DNA of 64,000 nucleotides from positions 1,091,001-1,155,000 of the forward strand of contig JAFEUB010001068.1 in NCBI GenBank assembly GCA_024529925.1, in the 5' to 3' direction. A program made the translations under genes and the position numbers. Every line of letters starts with the position of its first letter. Positions within the stretch are counted from its first letter, which is position 1. The notes beneath the pieces are model-generated. The model was not told the DNA's origin. It saw only the letters and a list, made by a program, of their open reading frames with translations, and did not search any database. This DNA is from Ophthalmolycus amberensis. Its lineage: Eukaryota > Chordata > Actinopteri > Perciformes > Zoarcidae. Below are positions 8,663 to 19,597 of this stretch, piece after piece.

Positions 8663-10301
8663 GCGGTTGCCACTTTCTCACAAGCAGGATATCAAGGGGA
8701 CACGGTACAAGAACAAAGTGCTGGTGTTTTTACGTTTACTTTTCCCTGTCCTGGACAATGTGACTGGGATGTACTGATGCTCAGGTATGTGGAGGATTGA
8801 GATCTTTTCACGGCTTCCTCCTGGACTGACACGCATGCTGTTATAAAGAAAACACCATTTCAGAGCTTTAATCTGTTGCGTTGTTGGGTGTCCTCAAGTG
8901 TCCTTCTCCGGGTTTATGAGCGCGGCGGTCTCAATGCAGGACTTATCCTTCAGCGTGTCCCGGGAACGTTTTGTATTGTGATCACATCGGAGCCTTCACA
9001 ACAAAGCCTGGTGATTCAGACGCCCGTTTAGTGTCAAGAAGTGTTGATTAAAAAGCATTGAAGACACAAAAGAACCCACGTGTCTCGTCTTGACTCCGCT
9101 ACAAGGGATGCACCATCCAACCTTCATTCCCCTGATGCCAATAAAGCACCGTACGTCCGGGTGTCTGCTGATACGGAGGACTGATTCTATTCCATTTTGC
9201 AAATGTACAGTCTCACTCCCTGGACTCGTATTTATGTAAAGTAACATGAAGTGAGGGTTTGCTGTAGCACTAAAAACTGACTTTGTGCCATTACACCACA
9301 TTGTATAAAGTCAACGCGACACTAACATTGTCATCCTAAGGTTTAATGTGCTGATATCGATCCATTCATTAAAGTCCGTGTCGTCTCCAGTCGGGGCTGC
9401 ACAGCTTCCTCAGGGCTCTCCGGTAGCTTTTACCACAGGTGCAACTTTGTCGATTCACAGAGAAGTTAGATATTAAACTGTTTTTAAATTCCTTTGTCGT
9501 TAGGAGCGGTGTGTCTCGATTGTAACAATACTTGTTGGTCTGAAGAGGAACATCCTGCAGTTCCCAAGATCAGGCTGCATGAAGCGGTAGAAAGTGTCCC
9601 GTTGAACATGGAGGCCTCAGAACCTCTGAGCCTTTTCACATGAAAGCCTCGGCCTTGATTGCAGAGACATTTCAAGTGTGGCACTCGGGAACCAGGAGAG
9701 CACAGCTCCGAGTGTCAATTTGGGCAGAAGCGTGTTATTAAAGACGTGGGAATGTGAAAAGGTGATTGCCATCAAACTGGAAACTCGTGCAGAATGAGTG
9801 CAAAGATTGAGTGATTTCAAGAGTCCAGGTTTGCGCCGATAGAGCTGCCGTAACAGCCGCTCTGATTCCCCTCCGTCTTCACACTTGCTTCTGTTAGCAT
9901 CGTTAGCTTCTAGCCGCCGTCGCCGTGTTCCGAGTGGCGTAGAGACAATCCTTCAATCATAGATATGCTTTAAATTTAGATTTTATCTCTGTTAATAATG
10001 TAGCGTTTAAACACCGTGCTACCGTCACTGAAACACGAGGTCTTTTTCTTCATCTCTTTAAAACACAGATCCCTTTGTGTTCGTCACTCTACTCTTCAGA
10101 CCAGCGTTGTATCGTAGTGATATGTGAACATAATCTGAATGTCTTTGGTAATATTTTATCTAGATTTGCTCAAATCTTCTGTTTAAATCATGAGGAAAGA
10201 AAAAAAAAAACAGATTTCCCTAAATATAGCAAATGTTTCTTTTCTTGTGAAATAGTTTTTACTTCTACACTGAACAGTCAAATGTATGGATAAATAATAA
10301 A
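8663..10301 (+). other. E2F 3' UTR and downstream flank
   Basis: There is no coding sequence. Two canonical AATAAA signals are present, at 9140-9145 and 10296-10301. The first would give a 3' UTR of about 0.5 kb and the second one of about 1.6 kb. Long AU-rich 3' UTRs are usual for E2F3-type messages, so both may be used. No interspersed repeat is recognised. Confidence 0.45.
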
Positions 10302-12247
10302 AATCAATGTATCCTACAATGTCATTTATTTTTTGTGACGGATCGACTTATTTCAGTCTCATTCATTGGCTGTCAAAAAAAGATGTTACAAGTCATTACG
10401 TTAACTCCAGACAGTATTCAGTGAGCTCTAGTTCAATGAAATCTTGGGTCGGCATTAATTTAGTTTTTGATAATATTGGTGGCAGATTATACACGTTTTA
10501 TTTATGGTCTCAAGTAAATATCAAATACCATATCAGATCTGTTTTCTTAGGAACAACCTTCCAAATGGATACAGATGTTACAGAACAGCTGCTACATAAC
10601 TGTATCCAACGCGTTTGACTTGACTAGATGTTCCAGCTGTTGGAGCACTTTTTCAACATTGTTCCTCAGACGTTACGTCTCCACAGTGACGTCTAGCTGC
10701 TCTGTTGCAACACATAAGCAGCCACTAGGAGGCAGTGTGCTCCCACAGAAACCCTGCAGCCGTCACACAGTTGGGATGTTTTGAGACAAAAGTGTTGCCC
10801 ATCTCCTTCTGGGAATTCACTGTTGTGCATCTGGCACCAAGTGGACATTACTTAAAACTCAGCGGTAGTCTGTTTGGCTCCCGTGTCTAAAGCATGATGA
10901 TAGAAATGTATAAATTCATGCCCACGTGCCCTCTTGAGCTCTTTAGGCGGCCGCAGGACCGACACCTGTGACCGTTTGTGTCCTCTCTGAAGTCTGAACC
11001 TTTTCAGGTGTTACTGCTGCTGAGATATGTGTTGAAACAGAAGATCAGCTCCACACACTGAAGGGAACATCTTGGAGGTGCATTAAGAAATTGTGTCGTT
11101 TATTAAGCAGCAATACAGAAAATATTTAGAAAACTGGAGAACAGGTTTGAGTGACATCATTGGTTCTGACATGATTCTGTTCATTTAGGCCTTTGATGGA
11201 CAGGTTAGTGTATCTAGGATAGTTTTGAAAATGTGCTGAATACACAGTATTTGTCTCATCATTAGAGGAAGTTAGATTTAAATGTATGAGACTCTGTAGT
11301 AAAGATGAGAAGTGTGAGTGTAGTCATCAGCCCAGATGGCGTTTAGTGCCAGTTGATGATCATTTGTTTAACTCGTGTAGATGTGGCATATTTGTCAGAT
11401 GTGTAATTTAAAACTCTTCTTCCTGTATTCATCCACATATACGTCTGTTAATTATTCGCTGTAAATCTTTCCCGTGTAGCATAAAACTCTCTCCATCCCG
11501 GCTTCTCTTTGTCTGAGCCACAGCGTCTTTCAGAAAAACACATCAGTGCCCTCAACATGATGATGTAATGTGTCGGTGGAGCCTGCAGCCGTCCATACCG
11601 GCCATAGGTGGCAGTGTTGCACCTCGGAGCCCGACGAAGAACCCATTCAACCCGGTTCCCCTCAAACGGCGGCACGCTCCCCCTCCGAGTTCACGGAGAG
11701 TCGCTGGATCACTGCTCCTATTGATTCATGTGTGTTTCTGTTTTTCTGTGCCTCAAAGACTTGCACTTGGAAAAAAAAGAAACACCCAAAGTGAATATTG
11801 AATTGGGTCAACAGTGAATTAGGCCTGACGTCAGCCCGCTCCCGTCTCAGGAGGGTTAAAGATCAATCAATACGGCTGTCAATCAGCCAATCAATCGCTC
11901 AATACGGTTTCATTTTTAGAGTGCCTTTCCCTGTCACCTACGAGCAAACGGGAGGAGGTTTACAAAATACACAGATGGCTGGTCTTTAAGGGCGGGACGG
12001 GACTAAGTCTCCACTTAGGACTCTGCCCCTGGGGGGGGGGGGGGGTTAGGAGTGACTTGGAGCAAGTGCAATCCACCCTGAAAGTGTAGTGATAGTCTAG
12101 TCCAGCTGTCCCCTCTCCCTAAAAATACAGCACTTGTTTCTGTGCTGCGCTCTCTTCAGCCAGGCTGTTGTTTTGACTGCTGTAATGTACCGAGACAGAG
12201 AGGGAGAACAAAAATAAGAGAGGGTTAAAGAGGGAGCACGGAAGCGA
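10302..12247. other. Non-coding spacer with one CTCF-like motif
   Basis: I saw no exon. The notable items are a CTCF-like core (CCACTAGGAGGCAGTG, 10722-10737) about 0.4 kb past the distal E2F polyadenylation signal and a 15-bp G tract at 12031-12045. The block 11560-11680 (TAGGTGGCAGTGTTGCACC context) resembles fragments of a dispersed fish repeat. The motif is seen directly; boundary or insulator function is inference. Confidence 0.35.
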
Positions 12248-12271
12248 GAGAGAGAGAGAGAGAGAGAGAGT
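12248..12271. repeat. (GA)n microsatellite
   Basis: About a dozen GA units stand immediately upstream of the promoter-like block at 12280-12640. GA tracts next to promoters can act as GAGA-type or nucleosome-excluding elements, but no function is shown here. Confidence 0.9.
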
Positions 12272-12279
12272 ACTACTCT

Positions 12280-12640
12280 CCTCTCATTGGCCACCGAGAG
12301 CACGCCGTCTTTTTGCGTGGCACACTCCCAGCCAATCGGCTGCCTTCAGCGATATTTTGGGTTTATGAATGAAATGAGTAGTGAGAGAGCAGGACAGGAG
12401 CAGTTTTGATTCATCACCCAAAGCTCGCAGCGTGCGGAGCGTACCCGGAGAGACGGGTGCGCTCGTTACGCTGTGCAGCCCGGCTGGAAAAAAAAAAAGG
12501 GGCCTCCGGATATTTTGGGGGAGATCAACAGATGGACCACGGCGGACACACCTCGACCTGTCTGTAGAGGCTTCTAGTGACCCAACCTCTGTCCAGACAG
12601 ATGTTCCAGTGAACAGCACCAATGGGCTGGGATGAAGAAT
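12280..12640 (+). promoter_or_regulatory. Candidate promoter / 5' exon of an unidentified gene
   Basis: Two CCAAT boxes (inverted ATTGG at 12286-12290 and direct CCAAT at 12332-12336) precede a GC- and CpG-richer block (12410-12480). An 84-codon open frame covers 12381-12635, ending SVQTDVPVNSTNGLG. No protein family is recognised, and the ATG at 12532 (ATGGACCACGG) stops after eleven codons. The layout fits a TATA-less promoter with a leader exon; a possible donor, AAGTACGTGC, lies near 12685. If real, much of the following DNA could be its first intron. Confidence 0.35.
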
Positions 12641-14802
12641 AGCAGCTTCCTCACTTACATTCAGTTCCAGACTTTTTTTTTTTAAGTACGTGCAGTCACT
12701 TTATTATGCTTCCAATAGAGCGCTGCAGGAATGCGTCCTGAAACGTGGACATGAGTCGGCATTTTTCTACTTCTGCTTCCCTCGTCTGGAAGGTTTTAGT
12801 TAGTTGCCTAAAACAAGGTCTGTGTTTAACGCAAGCTTAGCGATTCGTTCTATAACATAAGATACGTCGCCAAATACTCTTGTCTGTATGCGGTTGCTAA
12901 CAAGTGGCTACATGAGACTCCAGAGCACCATCACTGCTCCGCCTTTAGCTTTGTGGTGGTGACGTTGACGTCATGTGACCGTGGTGTAAAACATTATCTT
13001 TCTACCTTTTGGTGATTGTATTCACGCTTAGAATATCATAAAAACTGCTCATTCGTGAAGTTTATTTTCTGCAGTAATTGAATGAAACCCCCCCGTTTGC
13101 TTTTAGTCGAGGGATCCAGTGCGGCGCTGACTTCCTGGTTAGCCTCCAAAGAAATGCGGCATCCCTGCAGCACTCTAGTGACTCTGCTGCCGGTCCATCA
13201 TCAGTCAGTTGCATCTGCAGTTCTTGGCCTTTCTCCAGAGAAAAGATTGAGCAATGCTGCCATCTACACAAAAAAACCCCCAAAAATCTGTGACATTGCC
13301 TTGTCCTCCACAAAGACATGTCTCAGCAGGTTTACTGGCCATAGGAATGACCTCTTCTGATTACTAGCAGATGGGTTGTGGGGTGGGTGAAATAATGTGT
13401 CATTAATGAGGAGAATATTCATTACATTCTCTAAAACATAAACATATTTTTTTGTCATGCACACATTAGCAGTCTATACTCTCGTGCGGTCGTGTGTCTC
13501 TAAATTGGAGGATTTAATGCGTACGTGTAGGTGTGGATTTCAGATGACGTCAGACCCCTCCATCCTGCCGTGTGGCGTCCATTGTTGCGCGGCACCGTCT
13601 TTGCTCTCGCACCTCGTTTTCCCGCCAAATGCGTTTCCTCACCACAAAGTAGCATCCTTACCGAACAGACGGAGATAAAGGCTCGGGGATGTATTAACTA
13701 CTCGCGGGGTTAGCTGGCGAACTCCTGCAGCTGGTGAGCTAATGACCACTTTTGTAATCGTCGGTCCCAATGGCTCAAGCTTGTCTCTGTTCTTTGTCCC
13801 CTGCATCAGGTTGTTTACACCGTCCTTGGTGTTTTGTTGTTAGGATTGTACACCTTTTAATGAAGAACAATAAGTCCGTTCAGTCTCATACCTCTCTGCA
13901 AACCATTTCTCTCTTGTGGAGCAGTTCATTCTCAACAGGAGGGTTCAATAAATGAGCAACCAGTCGACAAATACAAAATACTCTGTTCAGAAAGAACTAT
14001 AAAAAGAATCTTTCACGTTTTTCTTTCTTCTGTCAAAGTAATTTATCTTTCTCGCCATCTGGCACGCTGGAGATAATTGAGGTCTCGGTGCTTGTGGATT
14101 GTTCCTTTTTAGTACACACCACATCAACACTGCTCAGCACAAGTTATCTCAGGTAACTTCCATGTGACATCATTCTTCAGCTTCGGAGGGTTGAAGGCTG
14201 AGACCTCGCCGCCTCCTCAAAGGAGTTAACGTTGGATTAACTGTAATGTCACTCGAAGTCCCCTCCCATAGCCGCACCGATACAATCGACCGAGCTTCGG
14301 ATGACTGAAAGATCTGGTCGTGTCCTCCGAATTCACACAGAAGAAGACCTGACACACGTGCTGTTGAAATGTGGGCGGAAACTGCCCTGGGAATCACTCA
14401 AATCAAATGTTGGAACAGTAAAACTTGAGTGGGTGTCGAGCTCCAAGTGCGGGATTTAAAAGAAGAAAAGCAGAAGCTCCTCTGAAAGTGAAGCGGCCAC
14501 CCGTGTGGATGGTTGAGAGAGGATGGAGAGGAATCAATTAACCGCTCGTGTCCGCAGCAGTCCATAGTGTGGGTGTGTCGCACGCACCGGGCTTTAGAGT
14601 GTGAAGTGATTTTCCTCTGTCGCGTGGTCTTCAGGGGCTTGTGTGAGCAAAGGTTTGACCTCTTCACAGGAGGCTTTGGCCTCGGACGCACCCTCTGTCA
14701 GGTGTTAATACGACTCCGACCGGATCGCCGTATTTATATTTGGGCTACCCGGGGCCTCGGTGTCAGAAGTGAATATATGATGTAGGAGTTGGCTGGATCT
14801 CT
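12641..14802. other. Non-coding region with a CpG-rich patch
   Basis: No exon is supported. The one distinctive part is 13530-13700, which is CpG-rich and holds a perfect CRE and an E2F-type site (listed separately). The rest is unremarkable intermediate-GC DNA, including 13730-14160 with AT-rich sequence and no recognised repeat. Confidence 0.35.
13545..13629 (+). promoter_or_regulatory. CRE plus E2F-type site in a CpG-rich patch
   Basis: A perfect CRE (TGACGTCA) occupies 13545-13552 and TTTTCCCGCCAAA, a strong match to the E2F consensus, lies at 13617-13629. CpG-rich sequence (GTTGCGCGGCACC) lies between them. The pairing resembles cell-cycle promoters. No transcript start or downstream coding exon is visible, so it may be a distal element or an unrecognised promoter. 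Confidence 0.4.
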
Positions 14803-14824
14803 CACACACACACACACACACACA
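14803..14824. repeat. (CA)n microsatellite
   Basis: Eleven uninterrupted CA units in otherwise unique sequence. Confidence 0.9.
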
Positions 14825-15082
14825 GCTTGGCCCTGGCTTTGGTGGTCGGAATGGTCTGAGGTCTGTATTTTTCCTCTCTTTTTGTGGGTGTATAATGCTT
14901 CAGCTGTTGTGAAGACAGCCTCCTGACCTGTCGTGAACCTCGTCCTTTCCTCTCCAGTGGGTATTTACTTACTTTTAGTTCCACTCGGCTACGCCAAGTA
15001 TTTGCATAGAGAAAGACCGGACCCGAACCCCTGCCCAGCAGCCAATAGAGACCAAGACCGTCTGATGTCATTTGCATTGGAT

Positions 15083-15103
15083 CCCCCCCCCCCCCCCCCC
15101 CCC
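15083..15103. repeat. 21-bp poly-C tract
   Basis: Twenty-one consecutive C bases follow TTGCATTGGAT. Such tracts recur through the window; this one directly precedes the candidate conserved element at 15130-15530. Confidence 0.9.
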
Positions 15104-15129
15104 GTGACTGTTTGCAATGTCAGGAGGCC

Positions 15130-15530
15130 AAATTAACCAGTGTTCCGTTTTAGCCAGATTTGCATCTCATTTACATTAAAGTTGCTTAATGAGGGTTACT
15201 TAGCCGAGTGACCCCCGTGGAAACTCCTCGCCTCGCCCGCAGAGGAGGCAGATAGTGCTATCGGCTAATTTCATTAAGGGAAACAGCCGTTTGGCTGCGA
15301 GGGTGCCTTTGGATGTAATCATTAAAAGGGACGAGGGCTCGCAAGCTGTTTGTAATAAGGCTGTTTTTTCGCCCGCATGCGGACATTGTGTCATATTTAC
15401 TGTAAGGATGAAAGATTAGGCGCGGAGGGGAGAGCGGGCGGCATCAATCTCACTCAGCATCTTGGAGCGGGCGCATTAATCATCCCATCTACGGGAAAAT
15501 CATCCTCATCAAACGCGGGGCCACAGTGTG
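15130..15530. promoter_or_regulatory. Candidate conserved non-coding element rich in TAAT cores
   Basis: The block is free of simple repeats and holds at least six homeodomain-type TAAT/ATTA cores (TTTACATTAAAG, GCTTAATGAG, GGCTAATTTCATTAAGG, GTAATCATTAAAAG, GCATTAATCATC). These are interleaved with GC-rich segments. That mix is typical of vertebrate developmental enhancers. Conservation cannot be tested here. Confidence 0.3.
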
Positions 15531-18089
15531 CACACATGGCGACGATCACTGGGTGCAGGAAACGGACAGAAGGAAAGTTAGTGGCTGACTGAGCAGAAGC
15601 ACCACAGCCAACACTTCTTCATTGATCCTCGGGACTTGGACTGGATGTCAGACGGTGTTTGGTCCCGCTAATGTGTTCGTATGGCGGCGCAAACGTCCCT
15701 GCAATCGCACACACACACACACACACACGGGCCAAATCGTTTTGGGTTCTGCATCCTCTCAGGTTCATCGGTCCCTCCTTTTCCCCCAGATTGGCTCCCG
15801 TGTTCACTTCCGTCCCGTTGGTGTTGCTTTTCATTAAGTGAGGACAACGGAGAGCTTCTTGAGCAGATGGATACCGTCGGATATTATTTGGTGGATTTCA
15901 ATAAGGAAAACCAATTCTGGCTTTGTTTGGAGAATCAACCCACACGGCACACTAATGCGCACACACACCCAGGGCATATCATCCGCAGGAATTTCATCAC
16001 GTTGTTTGTTTGCTTTGAGAAGGAAAGGGCAGGCACTGGAAGTCAGAAATAAGGCCCGTATTCCACCAGGAATTGTTGCACCGTGTTGTCTATGCATCTC
16101 CTCCAGTCCTACCTCGCCTCTACCAAATGTGATTGAATCTTTATTTTTTTCTCTTTTTGCTCAAGGATTCATGAAATGCTTTCATACATATTGTATACAC
16201 TCTGTGGGCACGGTTCCAGCAGCCTTTTCTCTCCTGTTGAGTGGTTTTATTTGGAAAATGTGACTCCTGTTTTCTGTATGTGCACTAATCCCATCTAAAG
16301 AGGGGAATGAAAATGCCCTTGTTGGCTAAATCTGCAATTGTTCTCCATGTAAGCGGACTAGCCAGCACTCACACTCTCATTACCAGTGTTTAAGTGTTTA
16401 GCGTGAGGTGCTTAGCCGCGCACACACGCACGTGCACACACACTGCGAGGCCGGTGGTCGGTTTAATGGGGGAGAAGGCCTTGAATGGTTCCTATATGCT
16501 GTGATGCATTAAAGCTTAATAACCTGTCCTTTCAGCTCGCTCTTAAGAACATGCTCCGGAGCTGATAATTGGAAAGATATTTCCCTCTTTCTCTTGCTCT
16601 CTCTTGTCCCTTTTGTCGAATGGCATGCTTTCAGTTCAGTTGGGTCCATTATTTGTCCTTGAAAGATTATTCATATTTTTTTTTCCACAAGTAATATATT
16701 GGCTCTTTACCCAGAGTGCAGTTTTATGGATGAGGTGAAAGTGGCATGTTTGGTTCTGTAGTAGCTGCTGCTCAAACATCCGACACAAACAGTGATGGCA
16801 AATGAATGGAGGCCATTCAGGAGTAGTCAAAAGGCAAATTACAACGTCAAAGGTCATTTTAAAATGTAGCTTTTTGGATTCATCGCGTTAAGTCAGCGGT
16901 GAAAAGTACTTGAATGTATAAAAGGAAAGAATGGCATCCTCTCTGCTGGGGTTTGTTTTGACCAACTTGTCATTTCAGACCACAACATAAGCTTGGTAGT
17001 AACGGCATAATAAAATGATTCCAATTCAAGGAAAACCGTTGCAACTTTTCCGAGACGGCTCGGCAAAGCTGGTGAAGATGGTGTGAAACGGGGAAAGAGT
17101 AAGTGGACCTTGAGCTGGAATTGTTCTGTAAAACCGTCGATGCTTAACTTCAAGTCAACGTGGACTAAAAGTCGTAAAAGTGCTACGAATTAAAACCTAA
17201 CAGCCACTGACTTCATGTCATCAAAAGAAAAACAACTCAATCCACGGATGAAGACCATGTAATGAGGCTGAAAGATCCGGAATAAGCTCGTTTGTAAAAA
17301 ATAAAGCTGCGTTCTTCTCTGAACATGTCCGGGTGTAGTTTGGAGATGTTTTTGGGGGATTTTCCTTCATACCTGTTTTGTTACTTCTTCTTAGTTCTGT
17401 TTTTAATTAACCCAACTCCCAACAGGAAGTTGGATCAACCACTTTCTTTTGATGCACAGGTCTGCACGAGGCGTTGACACTTTGGTCAGTGAAGGCATTC
17501 ATCCTCTGTGACCTGTTACCCATCACATCCTTCTCTGTGCAGACCAGCATGCACGTTAATGTGATGCATCTTCAGAGAAACACAAGTCTAACCTCGGGCA
17601 CTGTTAAAGAGGAATCCCACCACTTCTGCTTAGTGAAGGATCATTTTGAGAACTTGCTAGTTCATGACCTCTCCACCTCTCTCAGCTATTATTTTCGCCG
17701 TTTGTTTTCTGAATCTCTCTCAAAAGCTGTCCTACTTCATGGCAATACTTAATCTGCGGAATATCCCTTTAAATCGTCATCAGCAGCTTGCTTCGTGTTC
17801 ACTGGGGAGGATTTGGCCTGAACTATCGACATGTCATTTTTCACTGAGCTTCAGTGAGATGGGGCTAAATTGAAGTTCTCAGACTCGTCGCAGGCTAACC
17901 AACGTTAGGAATGTGACATGGAAATAAAGCACTTCATGCGTTAATGCCCCCCCCCCCCCGACAACTCCGACTTGAAAATCCCTCTCGTGTCGTATGTGTT
18001 CCATACCATGTCCTGTGTGTGTTACCTCCCAGTGTTTGTGGCTGTGGACCATTACTGATGAGAGTTGAGGTTAACATTCGTGCCAGTCA
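15531..18089. other. Non-coding region with short CA and C tracts
   Basis: No exon is supported. The region has a short CA array (about 15709-15728), scattered CACACA runs near 15960 and 16420, and a 13-bp C tract at 17947-17959. The block 16350-16560 has TAAT motifs but nothing that identifies it. Confidence 0.35.
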
Positions 18090-18090
18090 G

Positions 18091-18093
18091 CAC

Positions 18094-18125
<32 letters not shown>

Positions 18126-18126
18126 C
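18091..18126. repeat. (CA)n microsatellite
   Basis: About 17 CA units with one interruption (CACACACGCA), followed by a GTGTGTGTG run about 40 bp later. The two could pair as a weak hairpin. Confidence 0.85.
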
Positions 18127-18457
18127 CCGTTGCTGGCTGCAGGCTGCTCAGATGTATTTCTGTGTGTGTGTCCCTTTTTATGCTGTGGATTAGAATAAAG
18201 GGCAACTTTATGTGTTGACGCCCTGAGCAGCGGCTGTGTGGTCACAGTTGGTAGAAGGCTGTCCACATTGCTGCGTCGCCGAGGACGACGGCTCAGGGCG
18301 GCCGCTTGTGTAATGCGCTCTGACCCAGAAACCAGCAGTCTGACCTCTTTAGCTTCTGCTTATGGAAAACCATCCCTCCCTCCCTCCCCCTCTGTCTTCT
18401 ACACCTCTTCCTCTCTTGTCCTCTGTCGGCCTTCTGTCCTCTCGAGACGTGACGTTT

Positions 18458-18480
18458 CCCCCCCCCCCCCCCCCCCCCCC
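18458..18480. repeat. 23-bp poly-C tract
   Basis: Twenty-three consecutive C bases end a pyrimidine-rich stretch (18375-18480) of CCCTCCCTCC and CTTCCTCTCTT runs. The strand asymmetry extends over about 100 bp, so the tract could form an unusual DNA structure. Confidence 0.9.
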
Positions 18481-18773
18481 ATGTAAACTGTCTTTCTAAA
18501 TCAGTCTTGGACTTGGTTGTTGTTGTTTCATAACACCTTTCCTGAAACCCAGATCTAGGTTTCTTAAGTCATGCTGAGATTTTGAATGTCTTGACTGTTA
18601 ATCAAATTCAGCTTCTATCACAGCAGCAATGTTATTAATCTTAATCTTAGATTATTTATTTTTTTCTTCACTTGTCTTTTTAAACACTGGATTGAAGTTA
18701 ATTAAGACATTTCATCTGCTGATTGATTCCTCATTAGTCCTCCAGTTCTGACGCGTAAAGCCAATGCGGAAGT

Positions 18774-19102
18774 GTCTTAAACCTGCATTCTCTCTAGTGT
18801 CCACCAGGGGGCGACTCCTCTGGTTGTATAGAAGTCTATGAGAAAATGACACTCTAGTTTCAAGTCTTCTTCAATACAGCATGATATTCATGTAAATTAT
18901 GGTCCATTTAGAGTCAAACAGACCATAAAGCAGAGGATGCTTTAGGGCTCCGCAGTCCAAATATGGTAACTTACGTTCACTGTTTGCAAAAAGCCAACAT
19001 GGCGACGGCCAAATCGCCGAACTCGAGGCTCCAAAACAGCAGTCCACAAACCAATGTCTGACGTCACGATGACGACACCCACTTCTTGTATACGGTCTAT
19101 GG
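18774..19102 (+). repeat. Dispersed repeat family A, copy 1 (CTCF-like core)
   Basis: This copy shares long colinear blocks with 25903-26340 and a shorter one with 46229-46372. Examples are GGGGGCGACTCCTCTGGTTG, GACCATAAAGCAG and AACATGGCG followed by CGGCCAAA. It is missing an internal part relative to copy 2. The motif CCACCAGGGGGCG (18801-18813) matches the CTCF core. No coding sequence or clear terminal repeats are seen; it is probably a non-autonomous element common in this fish genome. Confidence 0.75.
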
Positions 19103-19197
19103 TTTTGACAGTCCAGTCATTTGCCGTCAACACAACTGACGGCCAACATTTGCTCGACACCCTCCTCTGCATAATGTGAGATGAACACAACACATGG

Positions 19198-19597
19198 TTA
19201 GGGTTTCTACTAGAACATGTTCCAGTGCTTCAAAAAGAATCACGTTATTTCCCTCGTACGTTCTGTCTGAATATATACCTGTAGTGTATTCACACTCTGT
19301 CTGAAACGCTTCGTTTCAGCGCCTGTCTCTTTAAGACCAGTCTGTTCTGATTGGTTCACTCGGAAAGTATGATGCAACGTTGCTCCAGCTGTTGAGGTGG
19401 AGATACTCCGATGGGGGGGGGGGGCTATACATTCTGCATGTGACATAGGAAGGGGAGCCAAAGCTGAATGGCTTGTTGAGTCGCATGATTTTCTGAGGTT
19501 GTCTTACTTCACTGTTTGTAGGTTCGTAGGCTCACCAGATATCCGACTGTATGTGCACAAGCATTGAAAGAGTGAGTAGTCATGATATGACCCCTTT
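19198..19597 (+). repeat. Dispersed repeat family B, copy 1 (MITE-like)
   Basis: This copy shares colinear blocks with 49446-49860: GGGTTTCTAC followed by AGAACATG, CAGCGCCTGTCTCTTTAAGA, GGAGATACTC followed by GATGGGG, and TGTGACAT followed by GGAAGGGGA. It keeps the right end (TCATGATATGACCCC), which is the inverted counterpart of the left end seen in copy 2 (GGGGACATATCATG). Both point to a DNA-transposon-derived MITE. The left end of this copy is lost. It includes a 12-bp G tract at 19413-19424. Confidence 0.75.
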
